From Tamarix chinensis (lineage: Eukaryota; Streptophyta; Magnoliopsida; Caryophyllales; Tamaricaceae): DNA of 64,000 bases. The notes under the pieces are model-generated. The model ran no database searches, was not told where the DNA came from, and saw only the letters and a program-made list of their open reading frames with translations. Made by a program: the position numbers and the translations under genes. Below are positions 11,448 through 24,139 of this stretch, one piece after another; the first letter of the stretch is position 1, and each line of letters starts with the position of its first letter. The stretch spans positions 65,352,638 through 65,416,637 of the forward strand of contig CM060177.1 in assembly GCA_030549775.1 (NCBI GenBank), read 5' to 3'.

Positions 11448-12409
11448 GGCAATTGGAAGGGAAAAATGACAAGGGGAGAAGGAGGCGTGCGGGGCAGGTG
11501 TGCAGGTGGCCGGCCGGTGGCAGGTGGTGCAGGTCCTGCCATGGCAGGTTAGGTCGGGAAGGGGGAGAAAGAGGAAAGAAGATGGGCACGTGGGGATGGA
11601 GCTGCAGGGATTTTTGGGGTCGAAAAAGGGAAAGCAAATGACAGGGAGGCAGGGGAGGACGGTCGGCGCTGGTGGCTGCCGGCGAAGATCGAGTTGCAGG
11701 TCCGGGTGCAGGTCAGGGAAGAAGACAGGGCGGGGTGGACCGGTGGTCCAGGGGAAAGAGAAAAAGAAGGGGGGAAACTGGCCGGTTCGTCGACGTTTAT
11801 AAGGTTTGAACCAAAACGCGGCGTTTTAACAGTATGGGGGACAGAGCGCTGCGTCGAGTTGCCCGTTTGGCAACGGCTATCTTCAGTAATCGGAACGCAG
11901 CGTCTCCGCGGAAGGATGGCCGAAACGCTGCGTTTGGATGCACGGGGAGACGTCGAACGGCGCTGGGCCGCGGGAAGGGAAAGAAGGAAGGGAAGGGGGT
12001 TTGGGCCGATGGGCTGGCCCAGCCGGGGGGGAGAAGAAAGAAAAAAAAGAAGAGGAGGGAGAAAAAAAAGAAGAAAGGGAAAAATAGGAAATAAATAGGA
12101 TAGGGAAAATAAATAAAATAACTTATGGGGAAATTGGGGTATTTTTGGGTTATTTATAATATTAATATATATAAAATATTAAATAAATTCCTTTTTTCTT
12201 ATTTTAGACCATTTTAGATAAATTTCCTTAACCTCCATGCTAATTAGGGAAAATACCCAAATTTTCTTCCAATTAAATTCATTATTATTTTCCTCTTAAT
12301 CTACCTTAATTAACTCTCTACATTTTAATAAATGAATTTATATAATTAATTTTCCTAATAATTCCTTATTTGGCCAAAATTTCGGAAATTAGGATTTTGG
12401 GGTATCACA

Positions 12410-12715
12410 ACATTGGACGGCCAAGGAGGGGGAAGAAGGTTAGTAACCCAGTGGGGGGGAAAAGAAGGAAGAGGGTTGATCGGCTCAAGGAAAGGAGAAA
12501 TGAAGGAAAAGGAAAAAGGAGAAGGAAAAAAAGGAAAAAGAAAAAGAAAATTTAAATAATATTTTGAATTAGGGCTATAAATTATTTTAATAAATTAATT
12601 TATTCAAAAAAAGAGTATGATAAAATAGTAAAATATTTATTTAATTTATTGAAAAATCATATATACTCTTATAAATCAAAGGTCTACAAAATAATTAAAT
12701 TAATAATTCGAACCT
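12410..12715. repeat. Purine-rich LTR relic part 3, then AT-rich spacer
   Basis: 12415-12560 is purine-rich like 6500-7084 and is probably its continuation past unit A. 12561-12715 is plain AT-rich sequence with no recognisable feature. Confidence 0.45.
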
Positions 12716-13462
12716 TTGTGCCTACCTATAGTTTTGTAGCATCCTTTATGCCTACCTATGTTTGGTATTGTGCCTTTGAGCCTTACCTATGATGTTGTGG
12801 ATTTTGTTGGAACTAATGTTGAGATATGAGTTATGTTGTGAAGGTTATGCTTGTTGTGTTAGAGTTTGAGACTAATTATTACTTTAGAGAGCATCTCTAG
12901 ATAATTGGTTGGTAAGTGTTATTGTCTTATAAATGAACAAGCATAAATAATATGTGGTACATTGATTATTATTTACCTGTCATAGTTATTATATGGTAAT
13001 CATCCCATGTATGTATTAAATGTTTATAACATGTATTAGTATGATGCCTTTATAGTTATTAGGTTGTGGTTGTTTCTAATCATACTTTAGAGAACATCTA
13101 TGATATATTCGTTTAGGTTAGTTTTCATCTCTCTTTGAATTTTATAATTGTTGATGTTGCTTTTATTTAGCATGATATTAATCTAATTTTCTCTCTATTC
13201 TGATTCTTATAATAATCATGTAAGAATTGTAATGATTTTAGCCTTAGTACTTGGTATGAGAATGGTAAAGGAAACCGGACTTGTACCAAGTGTGGTAGTA
13301 ATACCTCTTTATTTTTATTATTTTAGCTCTGTAAACTAAAATTTTCAATTTGTAAAAGCTAGGGTGTTATAATTAAACCCAATATTTGACCACCTCCTAC
13401 CTATCTTCAATTATCCACCAAACTCCTTTAAGAACCTATTATCATCCATTCTTTTCCAGGTG
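12716..13462 (+). repeat. LTR 3' end plus start of leader, copy 1
   Basis: Parallels 14487-15690, with a deletion in the middle relative to that copy (near 13110). The LTR ends GGTGTTATA at 13371. The 90 bases after it (aattaaacccaatatttg...) are also shared, so these are duplicated 5' LTR-leader junctions. Repeated phrases tttgtgcctacct at the left edge form a small internal repeat. Confidence 0.6.
13248..13292 (+). other. Conserved stem-loop, 12.7-kb LTR copy
   Basis: Arms tacttggtat (13248-13257) and gtaccaagtg (13283-13292) pair over ten positions with a G-U at each end. The centre is G-C where unit B has A-T, i.e. a compensated change. The LTR ends 79 bases downstream. Confidence 0.7.
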
Positions 13463-14193
13463 CATTATGCCTTGGGTGTTTTTCGATTAACTGACTCTAA
13501 CTATGGGATTCCCATACTTGCATAGATTGATAATAAGAATGGTGCGAAATGGGAATATTGACTAGATATCTAATGATTAAGTTTAACTAGGCTGAATCAT
13601 GGCTTGTACTATCTGATTTCATGTATGAATCATCTGGATAGTTACCTGCTTGTGTTATCTGTCTTTCATGCATGGCCTTACCTGCATGGTTACCTTGCGT
13701 GGTATATAGCGTACTGATCACCCGTTTCATAGGTGCTACTCATTCTAATGAGTAAAGGTCCCTTCTGAGTTTGTACAGGTAGGAGATGCCATTTTCAATG
13801 CCTACGACACATATGAGGCATCGGGTAGGGCTGAGTGTTAACCTTTGGAGACTTAGCATAGGGGCCCAAGAGCGATGTAGACCAGACTCTTCTTATCTCT
13901 GCTTTTTTTTATTGTATTGTATCATTTTATCCCCTTGGGGGCGTTGACTATATAACATTTTTTAGTTGTAATGACTTTTAATAACGCACTTTGATTCCCT
14001 TGTTATGAATATTTAGGTTTTCTATGGATCTCTGTCTTTAGTGTGTTTAATATTTGTGAAATTATTCTTAGCCTTATGGTTGGTACGAGAGTGGTTGGGG
14101 GCTAGGCTTGTGCTGATCATGGAGGTAGCACCCCCATGCTATATATGATTCAATTAATTAAAAAAAATTACCGTGATTTTTGGGGGTGTTACA
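13463..14193 (+). repeat. Truncated 3' part of an A/D-type LTR unit
   Basis: Starts abruptly after ttttccag and parallels 26760-27493 of unit D (ttcccatacttgcat..., gtaccacc-type block, cgtttcataggtgctactcatt). It ends TGGGGGTGTTACA at 14193. It is wedged between copy 1 and copy 2 of the other LTR type. Confidence 0.6.
14076..14120 (+). other. Conserved stem-loop, 14-bp stem
   Basis: Arms atggttggtacgag (14076-14089) and cttgtgctgatcat (14107-14120) pair at all 14 positions; five pairs are G-U, all allowed only in plus-strand RNA. Unit end lies 73 bases downstream. Confidence 0.7.
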
Positions 14194-15594
14194 TAGTACC
14201 CCAACCAGGCCCTATATCTTACTATGTTATGTTATGTGAACTGATTGGGGGTATGCATACTTATGGATTAGGTGTCTTTGTCAGTAGGGTATTGTGTTAC
14301 CTTTGTGTACTAGTGTGACTAGGGTACCTTTGTGTCCTTGGATTGATTGTTGGTAGGATATTATACTGCCTTCGTGCACCAGTATGACTGGAGTACTTTA
14401 ATGTCTTCAGGTTCAATGTGATGTCCCCTTTAGTGAATAAAAATGGAAATGTTTGATGGTTAATTAGATTGGTCAGTAGTAGCCTTTGTGCCTACCTGTA
14501 TTTATGTAGTAAATTTTGTGCCTACATATTATTCGATAGTAACATTTGTGTCTACCTGTGTTTTAATAACATCCTTTTTTCCTACTTGTGTTTCTATAGT
14601 AGGCTTTGTGCTTGCCTATGATTCTATAGCATCTTACATACCTACCTGTATTTGGTATTGTGGCCTTGAGCCTTACCTATGATGTTATGGATTTTCTTGG
14701 AACTAATGTTGAGATATAAGTTATGTTGTGGAGGTTATGGTTGTTGTGTTGGAGTTTGAGACTAATTATTACTTCATAGAGCATCTCTAGTTACTTGGTT
14801 GGTAAGTGTTATTATGTTCTAAATGAACAAGCATGAACGATATGTGGTGTGTTGATTGTTATTTACCTGTCATAGTTATTGTATGATAATAATCCCATGT
14901 ATGTATTGAATGTTTATACCATGTATTAGTATGATGCCTTTATGGTTATTGGGTTGAGGTTGTTTCTAATCATACTTTAGAGAACATCTCCAATATGCTA
15001 TTCTAGATGAATGAAAAAGAGTAGTATGTGTCCTTGATGGTAATTGATTATCTAAATGATTATTGTATTCGATCTTCATATGTTTATTTAAATGTCATAT
15101 AGCCTATTTGTTGATGCCTTGTGTATGTTCTATGTTGGTTTTTAATATTAGTTTGGTATAAAAGGTTCATTTTCATGGGCATTTGTCTATTCAATAGGCG
15201 GTGGACTTTGTAGGTCAACTTTTGAGGTCTGTTGAAAGTTGGTAGTTCAGATTTGAGAGCATAAAACTATCTAGTATTTCTTTTTCTATCTTGTTTCCAG
15301 CTACAGCTTGACCCTTATGTTCTCCTATACTTTCTCTCTTTGAATTTTATAACCATTGATGTTGCTTTTATTTAGTATGATATTTATCTAATGTTATCTC
15401 TATTATGATTCTTATAATAATATTATTAAAGTAAGCTAAGTAATGATTTTAGCCTTAATACTTGGTATGAGAATGGTAATAGAATCCAGACCTGTGCCAA
15501 GAGTTGTAGTAATACGTGTTATTTTTATTATTTTCACTTCCGCCCTTGACTCTATAAACTAAATTTTTAGATTTTTAAAAACCAAGGTGTTATA
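14194..15594 (+). repeat. LTR copy 2 (5' LTR of a gypsy-like relic)
   Basis: 14194-14480 repeats phrases like gtattgtgttacctttgtgta that recur at 36330-36480. From 14487 on it parallels 12716-13371. It ends GGTGTTATA at 15594 and is followed by leader and gag, so it is probably a 5' LTR. A weaker stem-loop of the conserved kind lies at 15459-15503. The true 5' boundary is not defined. Confidence 0.5.
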
Positions 15595-16153
15595 ATTAAA
15601 TGCAATATTCGATCACCTCCTATCTATCTTCGATTGTCCACCAAACTCCTTTAAGAATCTATTATCATCCATTCTTTTCTAGTCTTTTTTTTTTTAATAC
15701 AATCTATCATATTTGAACCCCTCTTTAGTTCTCCATTTGAATTCCTATTATCTTCAAGCAAGATCTTACTAAGTTTTTCCTAACATATTCAAATATTACC
15801 CTCCAATATTCGAACCATATCTTTATTCAACTCTTGTTACATTTGAATCATCATCAACATTATATCTTCAACCCCCTTGAAGAAAGTCCATCATTCACCA
15901 TTCAAAATTATTCCTCGATATTACATCATCCTTTCCCCTACATTTTGTCTAAGAACCAAACTTTTCAAACTCCAAATTCCAATAACCACTCTTGGTTATC
16001 ACCATCTCTCATTTCTTAGTAAGTCTCCATCTGAAACTCAAAAACTCCATAAATAAACCCTCTACACCTCTCTGTTTCCTTATTCCAACACCCCTACACT
16101 TTTGGTTTCCATTGAAACACCAATACCCTGTGTTTATCTTCTTTAAAACCACC
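15595..16153 (+). other. Leader between LTR and gag relic
   Basis: Pyrimidine-rich untranslated leader. No clear initiator tRNA-Met binding site is visible directly after the LTR end. Short open frames here have no recognisable domain. Confidence 0.45.
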
Positions 16154-16770
16154 ATGGAAAAAAAAGATAAGATGGATTCCATACTTACTGCAATCCAAGT
16201 CCTCAACATCAACATGAACGCATACAACGCTCAACTCCGACAAATTCTAGCAATGTAAAGTCAACTCCAATACATGGAGGCATATACAGCTAATCAAGAG
16301 ATGTTGATACACATGAAAAACACCATGGAAGCCAGCATGGTTAGACGTGTGGTTAAAGCAAAGGGAGGACATATGAACTCAAGGATGGAGTAAGATGAAG
16401 GTGACGATGGAGATGCATCAAATGGTTCAATTAGAATTCGAAGGCCATATCATTTCTAACCATTGAATACACACCATGAGGATAAAGGTATAAATTCGAA
16501 AAAGCATGGGAAGTCTACTAAGGCCTACAAACCAAATGCTCTGACTATTTCAAAGACTTATTTGAATGTCTCTACTTAAAGTATAGTTCCAAATCAAGTA
16601 ATACCAATGTGGAGAAAAGGTAAGGTCCAGCATATGAAGAGAAAGGACATAATAAAGTTTTGGATATCTTCAACAAGCAATGCTTCAAATGCAAAAGGAT
16701 TTAGACGCTACACAAGGGAATGTCCATGTCAAGGAGTTCTAAGCTTAAGAGATATCTAAAGATCATGAAT
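16154..16770 (+). pseudogene. gag: Gypsy-type gag relic
   Basis: ATG at 16154 opens MEKKDKMDSILTAIQVLNIN, a typical helical gag N-terminus, and stops at 16256. Coding character returns in other frames. A decayed zinc knuckle lies at 16681-16720: CFKCK, then a frameshift, then GFRRYTREC, so the histidine of C-x2-C-x4-H-x4-C is tyrosine. The middle of gag is largely deleted. Satellite DNA follows, so no pol is attached. Confidence 0.7.
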
Positions 16771-19165
16771 CTCATGCACCACTCTCACATGAAACTCAAC
16801 AGAACAATGACGATGGGCATTTGTGATGTGATGACCGAATGTGATGGATTGTGTGGGATAGGGTGAGGGGTTGTAAAAGTTTGTCAAGAGACGTGCTCCC
16901 TTGATGACAATAAATACTAAATAACTTATAAATTATATGTACAATAAAAAAAAAGGTAAACAAAATGGCATCAATAATTGTCTAAAGGTTCCAACAATTA
17001 ATTTGTATTAATTTATACAATACGAACTAGAGGTTGAAGATATTTATAAAATAAAGGACATGCATGATAAATTGAGAGAACTTCAAATAACAAACTTATT
17101 ATACATCTTACTTAAATACAAGCACCCCAATGTCTATTATTATATTAAGATTGTATAATTACAATTATATTTACAAGTGTGATCAATTACTATAATAAAT
17201 ATTTCTATCATAAATATAATTACTAATATTATCATAATGATAATAATTACAAAACTATAAATCATTATTAATTATTAAACTTAATATATTTATAAATAAC
17301 ATAATATATTTATAAATGTTAAAATAATATTTATATTTTGTTAACTAAATAAACCCTAACTAAATTATAAAGTCAATAATAATTAAATTTTTTTGTTTTC
17401 TTTCCAAATCAAATTTCAAACTTGACCTATTTTAGTTCTTAAGTAACCTATTACACATGTTGCATATCTAACATATTAGTTACAACTTTAGCTAATAATG
17501 AAATAAATGACAAACCAAAGAGACAAAAATAATAAACAAAAGTGATCAACAAACTAAACCTAACTTACATTATTAAACATATAAAATAAAGTTTTTCAAT
17601 GATTAGATAAAATAAGAAAAAAGAAACACAAACATAAAAAGACAATTGAAAAAAAAAAGATAAACTAGGTGAAGATAGGGGTTAGAGAAGTCTATCATGA
17701 GTTATGCTCCTTTGATGATGTTAAAGATTATATAACTAATATATTTTATGTACAAAAAAAATAATAAGGTTGAGAGAAATGGCACCAATCATCATCTTAA
17801 GGTTTTAATAATTAATTTATAAACTATGGATTAGAGGTTCAAAAATAATTACAAAATAAATGATAAGTATGATAGAGTGAGAGAAATTAAAATAACAAAC
17901 TTAATATACATCTCAACTAAATACAAGCACCCCAATGACTATTATTATATTAAGATTGTACAACTACAATTATATTTATAATTGTAGTCAAATCCTATAA
18001 TAAATATTTCTATCATAAATATAATTACTAAGATTACCATAATGATAATAATTACAATATTATCGATCATTATTAATTATTAAACTTAATACATTTATAA
18101 ATGTTAAAATAATAATTATACTTTATCAATTCAACACACTCCAACTAAATTATAAATTCAATACTAATTAAAATTGTCTATTTGTTTCCAAATCAAATTT
18201 TAAACTTGACCTATTTTAGTCCCTAAGTAACCTATTACACATGTTGTATATCTAACATATCAGCTACAACTTTAGTTAATAATGTAATAAATGACAAATG
18301 AAAAATACAAATATTATTAACAAAAGTGATCAATAGACTAAACCCAACTTACATTGTCTAACATATAAAACAAAGTTTTTCAATAGTTGGATAAAAAAAG
18401 AAAAATGAAAAAAAAAAGATAAACTGGGTGAGGATAAGGGTTGGAGAAGTTTATCATGAGCTATGCTTCATTGATGATATTAAAGACTATATAACTTATA
18501 AGTTGTATGTATGAAAAAAAAAACTAAATAAAAATATTGACAAAAATGGCCTCAATCACCGTCTTAAGGTTTCAATAATTAATTTATAATAATTTATAAA
18601 TTTAGGATTAGAGGTTGAAAATAATTACAAAATCAATGACAAGTATGATAAGGTGAGAGAAAATAAACAAGAAAACTTAATGTACATCTCACCGACATAT
18701 AAGCACCACAACAGTTGTTATTATATTAAGATTGTATAATTATAATTATATTATTAATTTTAATAAATTATTCACATAAATATTAATATTATAAATATAG
18801 TTATTAAGATTAAGATTATCATAATGATAATAATAGTTATAAAAAACTAGTTATTTATCATTGTTATTATTTTTATTTTTATTTTCAAAAATAGGAAATT
18901 ATAATTGTACTTTGTCAATTCAATAAACCAAAACTAAATTAAAACATAAAAACTAATGAAATTTGTCTATTTTTTTCCTTAATTAAAGTTTAAACTTGAC
19001 CTATTTTAGTCCCTAAGTAACCTATTACATATGTTGCATAGCTTACAAATTAGTTAATAACTTTAGTTAATAATGAAATAAATGACAAACCAAGAACAAC
19101 AAATAAATAAAACTAATCAACTAACTAAACCTAACTCATATTGTTAAACAATATTTGAATAAAAT

Positions 19166-19169
<4 letters not shown>

Positions 19170-19198
<29 letters not shown>
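19170..19198. repeat. (AT)n microsatellite
   Basis: Uninterrupted AT dinucleotides, inside the satellite array. Confidence 0.9.
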
Positions 19199-19201
<3 letters not shown>

Positions 19202-20227
19202 AAATAATAGTATAGAAATGGAGAAAAAGAAAAGTAAATTAGGTGAAGAAAAGGTTTGAAGAAGTCTATTGAAATTTTTGTTGCCTTGATGATATTAAAT
19301 ATTGAATAAAATATAAATTATTTGTAAAATAATAAAAAAATACCAAATTACAAAAATATAATGTATAATAACAATTATATTTATAATTGTAATCAATTAT
19401 TATATTAAATATTACTATAATAAATATAATTATTAAGATTAATATTATCATTAAAATAATAATTACAAAATTATTTGTTATTGCTAATTATTAAAAATTA
19501 ATATGTTAATAAATATGTAACTAATAATTATACTTTGTCAATTCAAAAAACCTCAACTAAATAAGAAATGCAAAAGTAATTTAATTTGTCTATTTTTTCT
19601 CTTAATCAAATTTTAAAATTGACCTAGTTTAGTAAAGAAAATAACATATTATACATCAAGCATAGGTAACATATCAGTTAAAAAGTTTAGTTAATACTAA
19701 AATAAATGACAAACTAAACACATAAAAAGAATAAACAAAAGTGATCGTCAAACTATTGTCTTACACAAAACATAAAGTTTTTACATAAATAATGTTAAAG
19801 ATGCACAAAAATAGTAGAGAAATAGATAAAAGGAAAAAACAATATGGTAAGGTTAGAGGTTACATTAAATACTAAATTACTTACAAGTTTTATGTATAAT
19901 AAAAACTAATAAAACACTAAATAAAAAGGTTAACAAAAATGGCATTAATCATATTGTTAATGTTTCATTAATTAATTTATAAATTAAGGATTTGAGGTTG
20001 AAAATATTTATTAAATAATTAAGGTGCTTGATAGAGTGAGAGAAAATAAAATAGCATATTTGATGTATATGACGCCAACATACAAATACTCAAATAGTTA
20101 TTTTTAAATGACAAATTTATAAATATAATTTTATTTGTTATTGTAATCAATTATTATATTAAATATTAAGACCATAAATATATTTATTACGATTATTATA
20201 ATGATAATAATTATAAAACTATTAACC

Positions 20228-20229
<2 letters not shown>

Positions 20230-20272
<43 letters not shown>
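20230..20272. repeat. (ATT)n microsatellite
   Basis: About 14 uninterrupted tta/att units at the end of the satellite array. Confidence 0.9.
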
Positions 20273-20365
20273 GAGAATAAAATTAAACCTTTTCAATTAA
20301 ATAAACCTCAACTAAATTAGAAAATGATGCATATGATATCCAACTTGGGTCTTACTAGGTGTTGA

Positions 20366-21583
20366 TGTAACACCCTATCCCCAAAATTCACTACTGAAAA
20401 TTTTTATTTTATTTAAAGGAAATAGCGGAAGTAAAGAAAACAAAACTATGAATTTCAGGGATATTGCTGCCACACTTAGTACCAGACCGGCCTTCCCCTA
20501 CCATTCTAGTACTAAGTGCTAAAGCTAAAAGATCAAAATATAATTTCTTCATAATTAGAATTTATTTAAATCAGAGTAGTGTGATAAATACTTTATAAGA
20601 ATAAAACCCACTACCAGTGGATACAATAACAAAGATCATTTTAACAAAGAATAAAAGTTAACAGGGAAAATCCTAAATTGTTCCCAGACAATCCTTACGC
20701 TTTTATCTGATGCCCACTTGAATAGCACCTGCAATGGACTTGCAAGGGACACTATGCATTGAATAGGTAGGGGCCCACAAATGAAACCCTCCAGTACAAT
20801 GGTACTGAGTAACCCTTTAAACCAGAGTGAAAGGTAGGCTCACATGTAACATATAATACAAAAACTATATAGGGAGATAACATGTAGACTAATACACAAG
20901 GTGATGCCACATTCAATGAGAGATGCATAACACAAATTCATGTACTTACAAAGCCATCACATACCCAAGCCAAAACAAGCACTGAAGCTAAATCAGGTCA
21001 TATTAATAGATCATAAAGAGAATCAACACTTTTGGCCTTAAGCCATTAATGATTATTATTATTCAATCATCATCTCTCGAATCATATCCATGTGAGTATG
21101 GGAATCCCACTAATATAGTTGGTGGATCAGAAACATATAGGGTAACTCGCGCCTGACCACTATTATTCGCCAGTAAACTAGCCTCTAGGACAGAAGGCTC
21201 GTGGCCACTATTATCGCTGGTGGATCGGTATGACCCTAACTCATACAGTATTCAACTATGAGTGATTAGTATTTTTTCAAAATTTATTCACATGCATGAT
21301 TTGGTTTATTGAACTCGGAACTTCCACTATTGTAGCTGATGGACCGGAATACACATATAAATCTTCTAGGACAAGGCACTCCTGGGCCAGTATTATAACC
21401 GGTGGACCGGTACACATATACATCTTCCAGGACAAAGAGCTCCTGGGACACTATTATAACCTGTAGGCTGGTACACATGATACAATCCATATGGGCCCAG
21501 CTCAATCGTCTTTTTCTTTCATGATTAGTGTTTTCCCTTTTAATTAGTACAACGATTCCATTTATTTGCTTCCAGGGGGAGAT
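20366..21583 (-). mobile_element. LTR unit B, 3' part only, minus orientation
   Basis: Starts TGTAACACCCTATCCCC at 20366. It carries the stem-loop (20473-20518) and diverged CCACTATTAT...GGTGGATCGG repeats at about 21107-21480, then is cut by unit C at 21584. The rest of the unit is not visible. Confidence 0.65.
20473..20518 (-). other. Conserved stem-loop, unit B
   Basis: Perfect 10-bp arms cacttagtac (20473-20482) and gtactaagtg (20509-20518), 107 bases from the unit end. Confidence 0.7.
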
Positions 21584-22475
21584 TGTAACACCCCCAAAAT
21601 TCACTACTGAAAAATTTCGTTTAATTAACAAAAAATTAGCAGAAGCAAATTAATAAGCCGTGAACTTTGGGGATATTACCATCACATTTAGTACCAAACC
21701 GATTCACTCCTGCCGTTCTAGTACTAAGTGCTAAGGCTAAAAGAGTAAAACACAATTTACGAGAAATTCAAACATATTTAAATCAGAGTAGCGCAAGTAA
21801 ACATTATATAGGAATATAATCCACCAAGGGTGGTTCAAGACAACAAATACATAGAAACTGTGAATTTAAAGGAGATGGAGTACAACCCTAACAGTTCTGG
21901 ATAGTTCCTTACGCTCCTTCCCAATGGCCCACTTGAGTAACACCGAATACGACTTGCAAGGGATACTGCCGATTGAATAGGCAGGGGCCCCACGAATGAA
22001 ACCCTTTAGTACTACGGTACTGATTAACCCTTTAAAAACGCACTTAAAAGTAGGTATGCAATGTAACACATGTTATACTACTATAACGACAGGTGTAAAC
22101 ATAATATTCAAACCCATACATTCACATATTCCACAAGTCAATCAGATATTAATGGTGTACACATAACATTCACTTTTGTACATTCGCATACTTAACATGT
22201 CAACCAAATATTAATAGGCCATACTGAATAATTGATACTTTTAGGGCCTTAAGGCCATCAGTCCAACATTAATCAATCATCTCGGATTATAATCTCCATG
22301 AGAGTGCGGGAACCCCACTATTATAGCCGGTGGATCAGTCACTTATAGGGCAGAACGCACCTAACCACTATTATATGCCGGTGGATCGGTCTCCATGGCA
22401 AAACACTCCTGGTCGCTATTATGCCGGTGAATTGGTCTGGCCCCGACTCTCATGGTGTTCCACTGTAAGTACTTA
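21584..22475 (-). mobile_element. LTR unit C, probably 3' LTR end of a minus-strand gypsy element
   Basis: Starts TGTAACACCCCCAAAATT at 21584. The stem-loop lies at 21685-21730, and three CCACTATTAT repeats at 22316-22440 are nearly identical to the block in unit A. On its right it abuts the C-terminal coding end of a minus-strand gypsy polyprotein, as expected of a 3' LTR, although the usual pyrimidine-rich LTR start is missing. This junction ties the LTR superfamily to Ty3/gypsy. Confidence 0.6.
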
Positions 22476-22629
22476 GTGTCTAAGGGGTTGCTCCTACATC
22501 ATTCTCCCTCTCCTGAAAAAGGTTCTTGGGTCAGATCAAAAGGCTCATCATAGATGTAGGGAAGTAAATCTCCTACATTAAAGGTGTTGGAGATATTCCC
22601 CATGTCTTCCAGTAGCTTGAGCTTATAGG
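22476..22629 (-). pseudogene. pol: C-terminal end of a gypsy polyprotein
   Basis: Minus strand reads a tail of the kind seen after the integrase GPY/F domain (…PSIYDEPFDLTQEPFSGEGE…), ending close to unit C. It is separated by unit D from the integrase fragment at 27499-28345, which lies on the same strand and just upstream. Together they are one interrupted gene end. Confidence 0.6.
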
Positions 22630-23493
22630 AATTATAAAAATACCCCAAAACCCTAATTTTAGAAATTTGGTAAAATAAGAATTTATTAAGAAAATTAATT
22701 AAATAAATTATTTTATTAAAATAAGAGGGAGTAATTAGGGCAAAATCAAGAGAAAATTTATAAATAATTTAATTGGGAAAAATTAGGGTGTTGTGCTAAT
22801 TAAAATGGAATTTAGGAAAAATCTCTCAAAAATCCTAAATTAACCTAAAAGGAAAATTTAATTATTATTTTATTAAAATATTATTATTTTTAAATATCCT
22901 AAAATACCAAAATATTTTAAATACACCAACCCACATATTTTCCTTCTCCCTTTTTCTTTTTTTCCTCTCTTCTTCCTTTTCTTTCCTTTTTCTTCGTTTC
23001 CTCTTCCTTCTTCTTTTCTTTTTCCTTCCCTTCCCCCGACCTGCACCAACTAGCCCTTCAGCCCAATTCCCCTCCTTCCTCCTGTATGTCTCAGGCCCAC
23101 GTCGCATCCCCTTTATTCTTTTTTCCTAGCCGGTCTGGTTCACCATTTTTTTTCTTTCTTTATTTTCTTCTGAACTACCGGTCCAACCCCCTTTCTTCTT
23201 CTTCTTCTTCTTCCCCGATGCCGGCCTGCAACCCAAGGCATGCAACCCCATTTTTCGCCGGCCACCACCACACGCCATCCTTCCCCACCCTCACCCATAG
23301 TTTTCTTTCACCATTTCGACCCCAACCGACCTTCTCTTCTCTCATGCGTGCCCTGCCCCTTTCCTTTTCTCCTCTCCCCTCGACTAACCCCTTGCCATGT
23401 CAAACTAATACTGTCTGCCACCATCGGCCAGCATGCCTGGCACCTACACCCTTTTTTTCCTCTTCCCTCTGTTATTTTCCCCTCCATTGGTTC

Positions 23494-23501
23494 TATAAAT
23501 A
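23494..23501 (+). promoter_or_regulatory. TATA box of unit D
   Basis: TATAAATA within CCATTGGTTCTATAAATACC, with CCATTGG just upstream. Matches the minus-strand TATA box of unit A. Confidence 0.65.
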
Positions 23502-24139
23502 CCCCATAGGCAACCTTGATCGAGCTTTGATTTCCCAACCTAGAAAATCTCTCTTTTGCGCCACCTCTCTATCAAATGCCCATTCCGTCGCCGCTCAGTC
23601 CACTCACATAACCGATCTCTCCATCACCCTCTACCAAACTAAGCCTCCCTCCTCCCTTGGTTTGCCCTGCACGAGCTACCCTAGCTGTGAAAAGTCCCCC
23701 TCTCGACTAGCCCCTCATCATCCCCCGCCGCCCTTCACACCACTATCTACCACCACTCCTGCCACAACCACCACCCTTTACACCTCCTAAAATCAACTGT
23801 AGACATCCCTCTACCTTTACCTACCCTCATTTCCCCTTTCCTCCATCTCCTCCTCCCTTCATCCCTCTCCACCACCCTCAGCCACCACAACACCACCACC
23901 TACGCTGCCACCTTTGGTTGCACCACCACCACCATTCCAACCCTCTCCACCTAGACATCCACCACCACCTCAACTTCCATCCACACTCTCCCTCTCATAT
24001 TCCTAATACTAAACTATTCCTCTCTTCTCCCTCCACTACCGCCACCGCCGTGCACCACCGCTGGTGCCGCCACCATCCCTAGGCGGTACTCTAAACTTCC
24101 CAATCCCTAAACCTTACTATAGAATTTTCCTACTCCATA

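Larger units (their letters stand above)
7085..12409 (-). mobile_element. Long coding-free LTR-like unit A (solo LTR?), minus orientation
   Basis: 5325 bp from TGTAACACCCCC (7085) to GGGTATCACA (12409). Flanks are gcatt (7080-7084) and acatt (12410-12414), a 5-bp duplication with one mismatch. Read on the minus strand it has, in order: TGTGATACCCC start, pyrimidine-rich stretch with TATA box (11440-11447), trinucleotide microsatellites, nine copies of the CCACTATTAT repeat, a conserved stem-loop, and the GGGGGTGTTACA end. No protein domain is visible. A solo LTR of a gypsy element with giant LTRs is the simplest reading. The CTATATAAAAGG on the plus strand near 10771 is not matched in other copies. 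Confidence 0.75.
16890..20300. repeat. AT-rich satellite, about 785-bp units, 4-5 copies
   Basis: The same phrases recur in order. The taagtaacctattacacatg block lies near 17432, 18217 and 19008, with a decayed version near 19630, giving spacings of 785, 791 and about 620. The agcaccccaa block (17115, 17925, 18705) agrees. The fourth unit has an internal deletion; the fifth is partial and ends in an ATT microsatellite. Extremely AT-rich; no coding potential. Confidence 0.85.

Noticed and set aside
10761..12098. GC- and purine-rich overlapping frames resembling Gly/Arg-rich proteins
   Set aside because: They are opposite-strand or shifted readings of the pyrimidine-rich LTR zone of unit A; no domain and no conserved frame between copies.
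21566..21583. tccagggggagat before TGTAAC as a polypurine tract for a plus-strand LTR
   Set aside because: Would put unit C in plus orientation, but its other side abuts a minus-strand polyprotein end and the family TATA box points the other way. Kept as a caution.
23086..23790. 234-codon plus-strand open frame
   Set aside because: Pro/Ser/Thr/His-rich translation of the pyrimidine-rich zone of LTR unit D, overlapping frames on both strands, no domain. The same kind of frame occurs in every unit of the family.
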